From positions 1-45,944 of IMG/VR virus record IMGVR_UViG_3300027970_000046: a stretch of DNA of 45,944 nucleotides, one strand, 5' to 3'. A program made the position numbers and the translations under genes. Source of the DNA: a virus. How positions within the stretch are numbered: the stretch's first letter is position 1; every line of letters starts with the position of its first letter. Below are positions 24,884-32,942 of this stretch, piece after piece. The notes beneath the pieces are model-generated. The model ran no database searches. It was not told where the DNA came from and worked only from the letters and a program-made list of their open reading frames with translations.

Positions 24884-27226
24884 TTACGCTTCGATTAGCG
24901 TTCTGTGTACCTTTACTGTTGTTCCGTTTGTTGATGTTACGAGTAGACGAACATTTGATCCTGAGTAGTCTGCATCAATTGTGCCGATTTGTGCATTGCT
25001 CTGAACATCTGCATATTCAGTTAGATAGACATTGTTATTTCCATCTACGGTTACAAGAACCTCAAGAACCTCAATGTCATTTCCATTACGCATTTGAACT
25101 ACGTACTTAGCAGACTTAAATGTTGCTGCTGCCCATGAATCTACTACAGTTGCGCTAGTTGATGTAACGCTTGTTGTAGCAGTGCCCATAAGAGCATCTG
25201 TAAGTGTTACATATCCAACACCAATGCTTGCAAATGTTGGGCTAGATGTTGTAGCAATGCTCTGTGGTAGAGATAAAGTTACTGCACCAGTTGATGCTGA
25301 TGCTGTAATCTGATCTGCAGTTCCAGTAATGCTTGTTACACCTGCGTTACTAATTGTAAGAACATTGTTTGTTGAAGCATAAGATGCTGTGATTCCTGTA
25401 TTGCCAGTTACTGCGTTACCGAATGCATCAATTGATGTTTCAATGTCAGATGTAAAGGCTAGTGTACCTGTTGCATCTTGAAGTGTAATTGTACGGTCTG
25501 CTGTTGGATCCGTTACTGTTAATGTTGTTTCATGATCATTTTCTGTACCCTCAAAAACAATACTTGAATCATCTAACTTAAGACCAGTTACTGTTGGTGT
25601 AGTAAGTGTTGGACTTGTTAAAGTTTTGTTTGTAAAAGTCTGTGCTGTAGTAAGATCTGCTGTAACTGCAGTATTGATGCTGAATGAGTTACCAGTTAGT
25701 GTTAATCCGTTTCCAGCAACAAATGTTCCTGCTCCAGAAAATTGTGAGAAAGTAATTTCTGTTACACCAATAGTTACAGAATTATTTGTACAAACAAAAC
25801 CTTTGTCTGCATTTGAAGTTCCTGCCTCAACAAATGTAAAGGCTGATGGAAATTCACTACCTTCATTCATATCTGATGAACGAGTTGGTGCTCCAGAGGC
25901 TTGAACTACATAAATACCATTAGCAGTTGCATCTGTTTGATCCTTAATAAGAATTCTGTTACCAGTTGCAAGAGTTACGCCATCTACTACGCTTCCATTA
26001 TCAAAATCAGTGGCAAGTGTTCCATTTTCAGTTGTAGCAACCCTTACAGATGCTTTAACGTCTAATCCTTGTGCTACAGAATCAACATATTGTTTTGTTG
26101 CTGCTTCTAGAGCCTGTGAAGGATCTGCATTTAGAGTTACAGTTCCTGGAAATACTACTGTATTTGGAAGAGATAGAACAATGTCACCAGTAGTTGAACT
26201 TACTGCAATCTGACTTGTTGTACCACTCACGCTAGAAACACCAGAAGTGATATTGATTGATCCACCAAGTGCTGTTGCAGTACCATTAATTGTGATAGAA
26301 GAGTTTGCAAGTTTTTCATTTGCAATTGATCCTGCAAGCATTGTATTTGTAACAGATCCTGTATCTCCTGTTGTTACTACTGTACCAGTTACGTCAGGTA
26401 GAGTAATTGTACGATCTGCTGTTGGATTTGTAACTGTAAGAGTTGTTTCGTTTGAATCTACTGATGAACCTTCAAAGATAATACTTGAGTCATTAAGTGT
26501 AAGTCCTGTAACGACTGGAGAGGTAAGTGTCTTATTTGTAAGAGTTTCTGTTCCAGCAATAGTTGCAAAGTCAGCATCTGAAAGTGCAGCATTAAACTCT
26601 GCAATTGTACCAGTCAAAGTATTTGAAGTAAGAGAAACAGACTTGTTTGTAAGTGTCTGTGTTCCAGATGTTGTTGCTACTGTTGAATCAATCGCAATTG
26701 TTACTGCTGATGAACCGTTGTATGTGCTTCCACTTAGACCTGTTGAAATTGTCAGCGCATCTAGGTTAGTTCCTAGTGCCTTGTCAGAAATAGTAGAGTT
26801 TGTTAATGAACCATTTCCAATATTTGTAAGAGTATTAGATGTTCCAGAAATTGTTTTATTTGTAAGAGTATCTGTTGTTGCCTTACCGACCAAAGTATCT
26901 GTAGCATTTGGAAGTGTTACAGTAACATCTGTTGTAGGATCTACTACTAGAAGTGTTAACTCGTGAGCATCTGGAGTTGTACCTTCAAAAATAATTCTAT
27001 CTGCGAACTCTGGTGTTGTTGATACTGCGGCATTAATTGTGCCAGTTTCATCATTATAAGTAAATGTAATACCTGTTTGGGTACCATTTGTAAACATCGC
27101 TCCAGTTGTATCTTGGAGGAATTCTGTGCTCGCTTCTGTAAGAACATTAGAGCCATTAACTGTAGCAGATGATCCTTCTACTACCAGGCCGTTCTTGATG
27201 CGAAAGGCTTTGTCGACTGTTGCCAT
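24884..27226 (-). CDS. large tail fibre protein with repeated modules
   Basis: This 780-residue fibre protein begins MATVDKAFRIKNGLVVEGSS. At least three copies of a module with (I/V)FEG....TTLTV..PTADRTITL.D.TGT occur (near residues 80, 270 and 560). TLTNKT/S segments repeat between them. PSQALEAATKQYVDSVAQGLDVKASVRVAT is a widespread phage fibre motif. The C-terminal part differs (VVDSWAAATFKSAKYVVQMRNGNDIEVLEVLVTVDGNN) and resembles the ends of the next fibre gene. It is probably a trimeric fibre shaft with a distal receptor-contact domain. Confidence 0.85.
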   Translation of the reverse strand: MATVDKAFRIKNGLVVEGSSATVNGSNVLTEASTEFLQDTTGAMFTNGTQTGITFTYNDETGTINAAVSTTPEFADRIIFEGTTPDAHELTLLVVDPTTDVTVTLPNATDTLVGKATTDTLTNKTISGTSNTLTNIGNGSLTNSTISDKALGTNLDALTISTGLSGSTYNGSSAVTIAIDSTVATTSGTQTLTNKSVSLTSNTLTGTIAEFNAALSDADFATIAGTETLTNKTLTSPVVTGLTLNDSSIIFEGSSVDSNETTLTVTNPTADRTITLPDVTGTVVTTGDTGSVTNTMLAGSIANEKLANSSITINGTATALGGSINITSGVSSVSGTTSQIAVSSTTGDIVLSLPNTVVFPGTVTLNADPSQALEAATKQYVDSVAQGLDVKASVRVATTENGTLATDFDNGSVVDGVTLATGNRILIKDQTDATANGIYVVQASGAPTRSSDMNEGSEFPSAFTFVEAGTSNADKGFVCTNNSVTIGVTEITFSQFSGAGTFVAGNGLTLTGNSFSINTAVTADLTTAQTFTNKTLTSPTLTTPTVTGLKLDDSSIVFEGTENDHETTLTVTDPTADRTITLQDATGTLAFTSDIETSIDAFGNAVTGNTGITASYASTNNVLTISNAGVTSITGTADQITASASTGAVTLSLPQSIATTSSPTFASIGVGYVTLTDALMGTATTSVTSTSATVVDSWAAATFKSAKYVVQMRNGNDIEVLEVLVTVDGNNNVYLTEYADVQSNAQIGTIDADYSGSNVRLLVTSTNGTTVKVHRTLIEA

Positions 27227-27245
27227 TCTTTATCTCCTTGTGGGT

Positions 27246-27683
27246 CTATGCCTTCAAACCAGTACGGTAATACCTTATGGTCATCGGCGTTAGGGTTGGT
27301 GTAACCGTCATGCTAATTGTACCAGAATTTAAACTAGCAGTTATATTTCCTACATTATTTCCAGTATTTGCTACTGAGGCAAATTCTGTAATATTTTGAT
27401 TGGTACCATCAAAAACTAAGTTTATTTCAGTACTTCTATAAGCACTTCCTGAAGCATTGGATACTTGGATAAGGTATTTAACTGTTCTCCAGGTAGATGT
27501 GTCTATTGTGTCAAATACTGTGGCTGATTCAATACCGTTGATTGTTACGGAGTTATTTCCATCCGCCCCCATGGAATCAGCACGGTATGAAGTAGTATCA
27601 ATTAGATCTGTAAAATCTGCACCACTAGGCCTATCGCCTGTTTCAAACTTTGCTTTTAGTTGATTAATTGGTAGAATGGCCAT
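27246..27683 (-). CDS. tail fibre / baseplate protein sharing a C-terminal fibre-tip domain
   Basis: This is a 145-residue protein. The N-terminus (LPINQLKAKFETGDRPSGADFTDLIDT) is a baseplate-attachment motif seen in many phages. Residues 60-145 (TWRTVKYLIQVSNASGSAYRSTEINLVFDG...YYRTGLKA) match the C-terminal tip of the 780-residue fibre (AATFKSAKYVVQMRNGNDIEVLEVLVTVDG). TGATATAAT ends 6 bases before ATG, so the gene looks leaderless. Confidence 0.7.
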   Translation of the reverse strand: MAILPINQLKAKFETGDRPSGADFTDLIDTTSYRADSMGADGNNSVTINGIESATVFDTIDTSTWRTVKYLIQVSNASGSAYRSTEINLVFDGTNQNITEFASVANTGNNVGNITASLNSGTISMTVTPTLTPMTIRYYRTGLKA

Positions 27684-27689
27684 ATTGTG

Positions 27690-27698
27690 ATTATATCA
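27690..27698 (-). promoter_or_regulatory. leaderless promoter candidate before 27683 gene
   Basis: TGATATAAT on the minus strand is followed by 6 bases and ATG 27683. Confidence 0.6.
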
Positions 27699-27896
27699 TA
27701 AAATGTAGTTATTAATACCAATGATAGCAAGGCCAATTGGGGGTACATTTTGCGGGGAATAAGAAGGAACCACAATATTAGTAACCCTAATATAAAACGG
27801 TAAATCAGAAATAACAACTGCTTTTCTAGATCTACAAGTTTGAATTACCTCAATGACTCTTTTACTGTCAGTAGGTATGACAGTTGCTGTAGCCAT
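27696..27896 (-). CDS. small baseplate-region protein, unknown
   Basis: This 66-residue hydrophobic-patterned protein starts MATATVIPTDSKRVIEVIQTC and ends GLAIIGINNYIL. Its ATG overlaps the stop of the preceding gene (TAATG), so it is translationally coupled within the fibre block. No family is recognised. Confidence 0.6.
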   Translation of the reverse strand: MATATVIPTDSKRVIEVIQTCRSRKAVVISDLPFYIRVTNIVVPSYSPQNVPPIGLAIIGINNYIL

Positions 27897-28273
27897 TAGT
27901 CTGTAATATCCTCAACCATATTTATAGTACCCTGCAAAACTGTCCATACAATTGCATTGGCTGTAGTAGCCATTTGAATATCAAATTCATCATCTGTTTC
28001 TAAAATTTCTGTTTCATCATATTCTAGATATACCGTGAATTCTCCTGGACCATCATCTTCGTCTGCTTCTGGGGTAACTGTCAAAACAACGCTGGTAGTT
28101 GAAGGACGATAAAAATCCATTTCAATTGTCCAATCAGAAATTTCTAAAGGTTCTCCTGCATCATCTTGGACATACATTTTAAAAGAAGCAGTATCTCCTC
28201 TTACAATTGTCCATATAGATTGTGGTGGCTCAGAACCAATTTGATATGGTGATTGATTTCTATATTGTGCCAT
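27896..28273 (-). CDS. BppU-like baseplate protein
   Basis: The product has 125 residues from ATG 28273, which overlaps the upstream stop as TAATG; an earlier in-frame start at 28303 would lie inside that gene. It contains WTIVRGDTASFKMYVQDD, then LEISDWTIEMDFYRP and ends GTINMVEDITD. The same layout occurs in the proteins at 40404-40814 and 39284-39631, so the three are paralogues of the upper-baseplate, Ig-like type. Confidence 0.65.
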   Translation of the reverse strand: MAQYRNQSPYQIGSEPPQSIWTIVRGDTASFKMYVQDDAGEPLEISDWTIEMDFYRPSTTSVVLTVTPEADEDDGPGEFTVYLEYDETEILETDDEFDIQMATTANAIVWTVLQGTINMVEDITD

Positions 28274-28806
28274 TATGATAATCCTGTCTTTATTGATCCC
28301 CAAGTGCCGTTGCCACGAACTGCCCCTACAAGTATAATTCCATTTACAGCAACATATGCAACAACGCCAACTGCACCAGAGCCTGAACTTGGTTGAACAT
28401 CTGTAAGACCCCCGCCATCGGCGGTATACAAAATAGAACTAGAAGTAAAAGCAGCAGTATCAACTCCTGAAAATACACCAGATAAAACAATTACTCCACT
28501 AGATCCATCTGCTATTGCTGTTTGGGCTAATCCTGCTACAGGAAAAGTATTTATATCTGTTGAATCACATTTAGATATTTCTGGTTTATTTTCTATAGAA
28601 TCATATCCTGATATAAATACAGGATCACCTTTATCAATATTATCTCCACTATTGTTTGAAACTTCAAGGGTATGTAAAGGAAGTCCAATAGAAGGCAAAA
28701 CATTTTCAATTTGTTCTGCTAATGCTTGTATATCTGAAGATACTGCTACAGGATCAGATAATACTGGATAAGGTAGATCGTATACGGGAGTTGAGCCAGA
28801 TGACAT
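28273..28806 (-). CDS. tail fibre / baseplate protein
   Basis: This 177-residue protein starts MSSGSTPVYDLPYPVLSDPVAV, followed by a helix (SDIQALAEQIENVLPSIGLP) and a beta domain with GDPVFISGYDS, FPVAGLAQTAIADGSSGVIVLSGVFSG, a pattern found in fibre-associated proteins of aquatic phages. TGCTATAAT at 28816-28824 is 9 bases before ATG. It is divergent from the lysozyme-like gene. Confidence 0.7.
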   Translation of the reverse strand: MSSGSTPVYDLPYPVLSDPVAVSSDIQALAEQIENVLPSIGLPLHTLEVSNNSGDNIDKGDPVFISGYDSIENKPEISKCDSTDINTFPVAGLAQTAIADGSSGVIVLSGVFSGVDTAAFTSSSILYTADGGGLTDVQPSSGSGAVGVVAYVAVNGIILVGAVRGNGTWGSIKTGLS

Positions 28807-28815
28807 AGTTATTAT

Positions 28816-28824
28816 ATTATAGCA
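28816..28824 (-). promoter_or_regulatory. extended -10 promoter candidate before 28806 gene
   Basis: TGCTATAAT on the minus strand with 9 bases to ATG 28806. It lies back to back with the plus-strand lysozyme promoter. Confidence 0.55.
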
Positions 28825-28834
28825 CTTACAAGAG

Positions 28835-28893
28835 TTGTACTTATGAGTAATTTTGTGTTATACTAGGTGTATGACACCGTATATGGTGTCATA
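28835..28893 (+). promoter_or_regulatory. lysozyme gene promoter with perfect hairpin at transcript start
   Basis: TTGTAC (28835-28840), an 18-base spacer and TGTTATACT (28856-28864) form a -35/extended -10 promoter. The expected transcript begins near 28871, right on a perfect 9-base inverted repeat TATGACACC/GGTGTCATA (28870-28878 and 28885-28893). It can act as a DNA operator or as a 5' hairpin that protects the RNA. The ribosome site AGGAGG follows at 28902-28907. Confidence 0.65.
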
Positions 28894-28913
28894 TGCATTT
28901 TAGGAGGATAAAC

Positions 28914-29465
28914 TTGACAAATAATAAAATGCTTGTAGGGGTAATAGGTAGTACGTTTCTGTTGGTATCTATTTTAGGTTCTATACCGTCTCATGCTACC
29001 AAAAACAATTTATCAAAATCAGAAGGAATAGTCTTTGCCACCCCAGAGGTGGCTTTTCTGCTTTCTGAGGATAAAAATGAAAAAATACTTACTAAGTATA
29101 AAAATGCGACAAGTTTGACTGACAGCCAGTTAGTTGAATTACTTGAAGCAGTGGGGTTCAAAGGAAAGGCTTTAAGAACTGCCTACGCAGTTGCTAAGGC
29201 TGAATCCAATGGTCGCCCGTTTGCTTTTAACGGAAACATCAAAACTGGAGACTCCTCATTTGGCGTCTTTCAAATCAATATGCTAGATGTTCTTGGAGAG
29301 GATCGCCGTGAGCGATTTGATCTAGAGCATAATGCTGATCTTTTCAATCCCGTCATAAATGCACAAATTGCATATCGCATGACAAAGGGCGGTATTGATT
29401 GGAGTTCATGGTCATCTTATAATAAAGGTGCTGTGAATAAGTGGCTTCATAAATTCCCTGGTTAA
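28914..29465 (+). CDS. secreted lysozyme / lytic transglycosylase-like endolysin
   Basis: The product has 183 residues from TTG 28914, 6 bases after AGGAGG; an in-frame ATG at 28893 precedes that site and overlaps the hairpin, so it is less likely. Residues 4-29 form a signal peptide (KMLVGVIGSTFLLVSILGS, ending SHA). The mature part has a SLT/lysozyme-like core: AYAVAKAESNGRPFAFNG with the likely catalytic Glu, then SSFGVFQINM and a final INAQIAYRMTKGG..WSSWSSYNKGA, which fits goose-type or transglycosylase folds. It would cleave the peptidoglycan glycan chain. It is the only plus-strand gene in the 1-41 kb part and is flanked by its own promoter and terminator. Confidence 0.85.
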   Translation: MTNNKMLVGVIGSTFLLVSILGSIPSHATKNNLSKSEGIVFATPEVAFLLSEDKNEKILTKYKNATSLTDSQLVELLEAVGFKGKALRTAYAVAKAESNGRPFAFNGNIKTGDSSFGVFQINMLDVLGEDRRERFDLEHNADLFNPVINAQIAYRMTKGGIDWSSWSSYNKGAVNKWLHKFPG

Positions 29466-29482
29466 TTTTAGGGAATAAAAAT

Positions 29483-29515
29483 ACCCCCAGATTTTGGTCT
29501 GGGGGTTATTTTTTT
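29483..29515. terminator. bidirectional intrinsic terminator
   Basis: ACCCCCAGA (29483-29491) pairs with TCTGGGGGT (29498-29506) around a 6-base loop. A T tract follows on the plus strand (29509-29515) and an A-rich run (TTTTTAT on the minus strand) lies on the other side. It stops the lysozyme gene and, from the other direction, the fibre operon that ends at 29524. Confidence 0.85.
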
Positions 29516-29523
29516 ATATAAAA

Positions 29524-30000
29524 TTATTTGGCGTATCTAACTATAACTATACCTGAGCCGCCTGCGCCAGCAGTTGCTGTACTGTTATGACTTGCTCCGC
29601 CACCACCACTACCTGTATTGGCTGTACCACTTGTTGCTTGAACAGTTGTTGCTTGGTTTTTTGCACCTTGTCCACCACCACCAGTTCCGCCGTTTCCAGT
29701 AGTTGATGCACCGCTATAGGTAGAACCACCGCCTCCACCAGCATAAGTTACAGAAGAACCAGTAATGGATACTGCAACTCCATTACCACCGCTACCAGCA
29801 GTTGTTCCTGAAGCATCTCCACCTATTGCACCCGCACCGCCACCTCCGCCACCGTTATTTCCAGTGTTAGTGCTAGAATTTCCACCTCCACCGCCAACGC
29901 CTATGCCCACAGAGGGTATGTGGTATTGGGATGAAGATAGCCTAAGTTGGCTGGAACAATCTTTATAGATTGTGCTAAAGGCCGAGAGCTTTGATTTCAT
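29524..30000 (-). CDS. glycine-rich adhesin tip, apparently lacking its N-terminal domain
   Basis: This 158-residue frame is mostly GGGG-rich and ends GAGGSGIVIVRYAK, the usual end of Gly-rich phage adhesins. Two other Gly-rich adhesins here (34184-35101 and 36276-37394) have a beta N-terminal domain before the Gly part. This one instead has about 30 odd residues (MKSKLSAFSTIYKDCSSQ) that overlap the preceding gene by 26 bases and include a 16-base repeat. It looks like a fibre tip joined to this locus by recombination and may start further in. It may be a pseudogene-like remnant or be translated by coupling. Confidence 0.55.
   Translation of the reverse strand: MKSKLSAFSTIYKDCSSQLRLSSSQYHIPSVGIGVGGGGGNSSTNTGNNGGGGGGAGAIGGDASGTTAGSGGNGVAVSITGSSVTYAGGGGGSTYSGASTTGNGGTGGGGQGAKNQATTVQATSGTANTGSGGGGASHNSTATAGAGGSGIVIVRYAK
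29961..29976. repeat. 16-base direct repeat, copy 1
   Basis: CTTTATAGATTGTGCT occurs here and again at 30889-30904. Both copies lie directly after the stop codon of two related small genes (29975-30247 and 30904-31113), so it marks a likely recombination joint in the fibre block. Confidence 0.7.
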
Positions 30001-30247
30001 TATCTGTGAAACCTAGTTCTTTCAATTTATCTAGTCCCTGTTGCTTATTAAGGTTTGTGATTATCTCTGGATCAGGTTGTGCAATATGAGCTTCAATTGC
30101 CGCTTCTAATTCTTCTTCAGTTACTGTTGAATTCTCTGCAACTGTAATAATCTTTTTCTTTGGGTCGTTGAAATCACCGCATAGACCTTGATTACCAAGC
30201 TCTCTTTGCAACTGACTAAAATTTATTTCCTTTGATGTAATAGCCAT
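29975..30247 (-). CDS. small fibre-associated protein, possible assembly chaperone
   Basis: This 90-residue protein starts MAITSKEINFSQLQRELGNQGLCGD, has an acidic helical middle (TVTEEELEAAIEAHIAQ) and ends in a short helix pair LDKLKELGFTDNEIKALGL. This end resembles that of the protein at 30904-31113 (LLNRLGITADEAKLLLG). It follows a fibre gene and precedes the Gly-rich tip, as fibre assembly proteins often do. Confidence 0.65.
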   Translation of the reverse strand: MAITSKEINFSQLQRELGNQGLCGDFNDPKKKIITVAENSTVTEEELEAAIEAHIAQPDPEIITNLNKQQGLDKLKELGFTDNEIKALGL

Positions 30248-30256
30248 TTCATCTCC

Positions 30257-30853
30257 TTATGCTAGATTTATTACAAAGATTTCGCGTTGCGCAAAATGTG
30301 CTTGTTGAACTTCGCCGCTGCCGTCCCACCGATATTTCGCCGTAAAAGTGTTTGAACCAGCGGTCAAAGTAGCAACCGAAGCAGCACTTGCGCGAATAGG
30401 CTGATTATTATCTGATCCCGTTTGGCGAATCAATAAACATACATCATCACTTGCTGCAATGGTAGTTGCGCCAGAAACGGCATAAGTCATTCTGGCTTGC
30501 TGAAGTGAACCTTGCGCATATAGTGCCGCGGTAATTATAACTAGAGCCTTAGTTCCTGTTGTTACTGTTACCGCTGGGCCGCTAGTTGTTAAATCGGTGT
30601 AAGTTGTTGAACCTGTAAATTGATTAGTTTCAACGCGATCCACCGCATTGGCTGGAACACCACTAGCAGGTGCAGCCCACTTTAATCCTGTTGGAGAAAC
30701 TGAACTATCCGCTACAAGTGTGAAATTGTCGGTCCCAACAGGAAGGCGGGCTACGGCATCAGCTCCTGTGCCAACGATCAGGTCTCCCTTAGCGTCTACT
30801 ATTGTTTCTTGAATGGCAGCCGTGCCATTTATTGGTATGCGTCCTGTAGCCAT
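30257..30853 (-). CDS. tail fibre / adhesin protein
   Basis: This 198-residue protein starts MATGRIPINGTAAIQETIVDAKGDLI. The same start (MTTGRIP...IQPTIFDAKADLL) occurs in the 31113-31778 gene, followed in both by an A(R)LPVG/LAVG..TLVADSS...TGLKWAAPA stretch. After that the two differ completely, as adhesins with a shared base and exchanged tips do. The C-terminal domain is a beta sandwich (TTSGPAVTVTTGTKALVIITAALYAQ). Confidence 0.75.
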   Translation of the reverse strand: MATGRIPINGTAAIQETIVDAKGDLIVGTGADAVARLPVGTDNFTLVADSSVSPTGLKWAAPASGVPANAVDRVETNQFTGSTTYTDLTTSGPAVTVTTGTKALVIITAALYAQGSLQQARMTYAVSGATTIAASDDVCLLIRQTGSDNNQPIRASAASVATLTAGSNTFTAKYRWDGSGEVQQAHFAQREIFVINLA

Positions 30854-30888
30854 TTAGTGGTGGCTCCTTTCGTTTGGTTTGTTCATAA

Positions 30889-30904
30889 CTTTATAGATTG
30901 TGCT
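30889..30904. repeat. 16-base direct repeat, copy 2
   Basis: Second copy of the repeat described at 29961-29976, again directly after the stop of a small gene of the fibre block. Confidence 0.7.
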
Positions 30905-31113
30905 TAGCCTAAAAGCAGTTTGGCTTCATCGGCAGTAATGCCAAGGCGATTAAGTAGGGCTGCCTTGGCTATTGCTGCTTCCGCTTCCACTACTTTTTCT
31001 CTTTGAATATCTGCAATCCTAATTTTAAAATCAGCATATTCAACATCGGTCATTTCTCTTTCAATCGTTTCACCAGTTGCAGCATCAAAGATTTTAGTAA
31101 TTGGATTTGGCAT
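30904..31113 (-). CDS. small fibre assembly-type protein
   Basis: This 69-residue protein starts MPNPITKIFDAATGETIEREMT, then has a long helix and ends AALLNRLGITADEAKLLLG. This pattern is common next to phage tail fibre genes and suggests a fibre assembly chaperone. ATG overlaps the end of the 31113-31778 gene. Confidence 0.65.
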   Translation of the reverse strand: MPNPITKIFDAATGETIEREMTDVEYADFKIRIADIQREKVVEAEAAIAKAALLNRLGITADEAKLLLG

Positions 31114-31778
31114 TAGTTTACCCCATATACATAGACGGTTCCACCTGAAAAGTTTCCAGTATCATTAATAAAAGTTATTGAAGTTATGGCTGCTGTAATG
31201 TTTGTTACGCCATAAAGAGTGCTAAGCACATAAGAAGTAGGTGTCGTTTTTTCATTAGTTATTGAAACGCCATCAAAAATTTTCCAAGTGTTTTCAGTAT
31301 AACCGCGAATAAAACTGTAACCAAGAGCGTTGCTTGTGCCATTGTCTTGAGCATAAACTAAACGGGCGCTAGTAGTGTTAAAGGTTAATGCTCCAGTAGA
31401 AGCAAAATTGTTGCCGTATTTTGTTCCGTTATCTGAATTAACATAAAACCTTAACTGTTCATCATCATTAACTGGGTCATAATTAGTTGCCAAGATATAC
31501 AAATCCCGATATGTTCCAGGAATACTTGAAACTGTAACGCTAGAACCCGTTAATGTTGTTCCACCTGTGTTAATTAAAGTATAGGAACCACTAGCAGCAG
31601 GCGCAGCCCATTTGAGGCCTGTCGCTGTACTTGAGTCAGCAGTAAGGACTGTATCGTTTGCACCAACTGCCAACCTAGCAGGCGTATCTGCTGCAGTAGC
31701 AGTCAGTAAATCCGCCTTAGCATCAAAGATGGTAGGTTGGATACCACCTTCAATAGAAGGTATTCTTCCAGTAGTCAT
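31113..31778 (-). CDS. tail fibre / adhesin protein
   Basis: The product has 221 residues from ATG 31778, one base after the preceding TAG. Earlier in-frame codons reach 31832 but overlap that gene, and homology to the 30257-30853 protein begins at MTTGRIP. The C-terminal domain is a jelly-roll-like tip (YRDLYILATNYDPVNDDEQLRFYVN; YSFIRGYTENTWKIFDG) that is unrelated to the tip of its neighbour. Confidence 0.75.
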   Translation of the reverse strand: MTTGRIPSIEGGIQPTIFDAKADLLTATAADTPARLAVGANDTVLTADSSTATGLKWAAPAASGSYTLINTGGTTLTGSSVTVSSIPGTYRDLYILATNYDPVNDDEQLRFYVNSDNGTKYGNNFASTGALTFNTTSARLVYAQDNGTSNALGYSFIRGYTENTWKIFDGVSITNEKTTPTSYVLSTLYGVTNITAAITSITFINDTGNFSGGTVYVYGVN

Positions 31779-31779
31779 A

Positions 31780-32109
31780 CTATGAAATCTCGCTTCCGAA
31801 TGCGTTGAATGAAAAATTTGCAGTTGAGGCATAGACGCTTACTACATCTGTTGCGCCAAGGGTTACACCGAGTGTCAGTGTATCTGTAGCATTAGCAGGT
31901 AGTGATGCGTCATAGACAAGATATTGTGCGTTAGCAGCAGCGGCACCAGCAATGCGTACATAGACGCGGTAGGTTCCAGCAGTTGCTGCTCTATTGGCTA
32001 CAGTTATCGTTGAGACGATTGTTTGAGTACCCGCAGGCACGGTGTATAAATCTGCTTGCGTTGTTGCAGCAGGGGCAGACTGCCCTAATACTTTATAAGT
32101 TGTTGCCAT
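31780..32109 (-). CDS. small beta-sandwich fibre-associated protein
   Basis: This 109-residue protein starts MATTYKVLGQSAPAATTQADLYTVPAGTQTIVSTI. It is paralogous to the 35113-35427 protein (MATTSKTLFRGAAATSNTTLYTVP). Each stands between a fibre gene ending in LMGA and an adhesin gene, so it is a fixed part of a repeated cassette. TGGTACAAT at 32132-32140 precedes it. Confidence 0.75.
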   Translation of the reverse strand: MATTYKVLGQSAPAATTQADLYTVPAGTQTIVSTITVANRAATAGTYRVYVRIAGAAAANAQYLVYDASLPANATDTLTLGVTLGATDVVSVYASTANFSFNAFGSEIS

Positions 32110-32131
32110 TAGATTTTCTCCTTATTTGAAT

Positions 32132-32140
32132 ATTGTACCA
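32132..32140 (-). promoter_or_regulatory. extended -10 promoter candidate before 32109 gene
   Basis: TGGTACAAT on the minus strand lies 22 bases before ATG 32109, with an AAGGAG site between them. Confidence 0.5.
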
Positions 32141-32142
32141 TA

Positions 32143-32889
32143 TTATGCACCCATCAACATAAATACTTGAGGAACTGGATCTGTGGATATTGTTACGCTA
32201 CCGCCCAAAGATACTGCTGATCCATTTACGGTAATAGAACTATTTGCCAGCATAGTATTTGTTACAGTTCCTGTATCTCCTGTTGTAATAAGGGTACCTG
32301 TGATATTTGGAATGGTGATTGTTCTATCTGCCGTCGGATTTGTGACGGTAAGGGTAGTCTCATGATCATCAGCAGAAGATCCCTCAAAAACAATACTTGA
32401 GTCATTTAATGTTAAACCAGTAACAACAGGACTTGTTAATGTCTTGTTTGACATTGTTAAGGTGTTATTTGTTGTTGCAACTACCGCCGTATCTACGGAA
32501 AGTGTAATTGTACCAGCAGTACCACCTCCGCTTAGACCTGTGCCAGCGGTAACTCCAGAAATATCTCCATCATTAGCAGTCCAAGCAGATCCACTGTAAT
32601 ATTGAATTTGGTTTAATGGTGATCCACCAGCATCTTGTCTTACAAAACAAATTGTTCCATGAACAGGTGATGTTATTGCTGCATCTCTTGCAGCAGGATT
32701 AAGAAAATTATTAAAACCATCTAGGATATTTACAGTGGCATCAAAATTGACGGTATTTAAAAATGTTTGTGTATTAGTCCATTCATATGCTGAAGCAGTA
32801 TCAATCTTTGCTCCAAAGGCATACCATGTATCTCCAACCGAATCATACATGTAAGCGGGTTTACCGCTATTGTCAAATGATGCTGGCAT
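32143..32889 (-). CDS. tail fibre protein ending in LMGA
   Basis: This 248-residue fibre protein has an N-terminal PAYMYDSVGDTWYAFGAKID module, like the PGYVYDADVDTWFPLLGLA module of the 35462-35911 gene. It contains the repeated (S)IVFEGSSADDHETTLTVTNPTADRTITIPN module also present in the 780-residue fibre. Its end, VFMLMGA, matches the MTLMGAY end of the 35462 gene. TGCTATAAT lies 7 bases before ATG. Confidence 0.8.
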   Translation of the reverse strand: MPASFDNSGKPAYMYDSVGDTWYAFGAKIDTASAYEWTNTQTFLNTVNFDATVNILDGFNNFLNPAARDAAITSPVHGTICFVRQDAGGSPLNQIQYYSGSAWTANDGDISGVTAGTGLSGGGTAGTITLSVDTAVVATTNNTLTMSNKTLTSPVVTGLTLNDSSIVFEGSSADDHETTLTVTNPTADRTITIPNITGTLITTGDTGTVTNTMLANSSITVNGSAVSLGGSVTISTDPVPQVFMLMGA

Positions 32890-32896
32890 AGTTTAT

Positions 32897-32942
32897 ATTA
32901 TAGCAGGAATTTCTGCTATCTCCTCTACCTGAAATTATAGCA
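32897..32942 (-). promoter_or_regulatory. two tandem extended -10 boxes around a palindrome
   Basis: TGCTATAAT occurs at 32934-32942 and at 32897-32905 on the minus strand; the second ends 7 bases before ATG 32889. Between them lies the near-palindrome AGCAGAAATTCCTGCT. The distal box overlaps the end region of the preceding gene. Confidence 0.5.

Noticed and set aside
26247-26966. 239-codon plus-strand frame in the fibre gene
   Set aside because: It is a shadow of the repetitive fibre coding sequence on the other strand; no ribosome site or promoter is seen.
29524-30000. CRISPR-like or tandem DNA repeats in Gly-rich and fibre genes
   Set aside because: The repeats are coding (GGT/GGA codons or fibre modules), without regular spacers.
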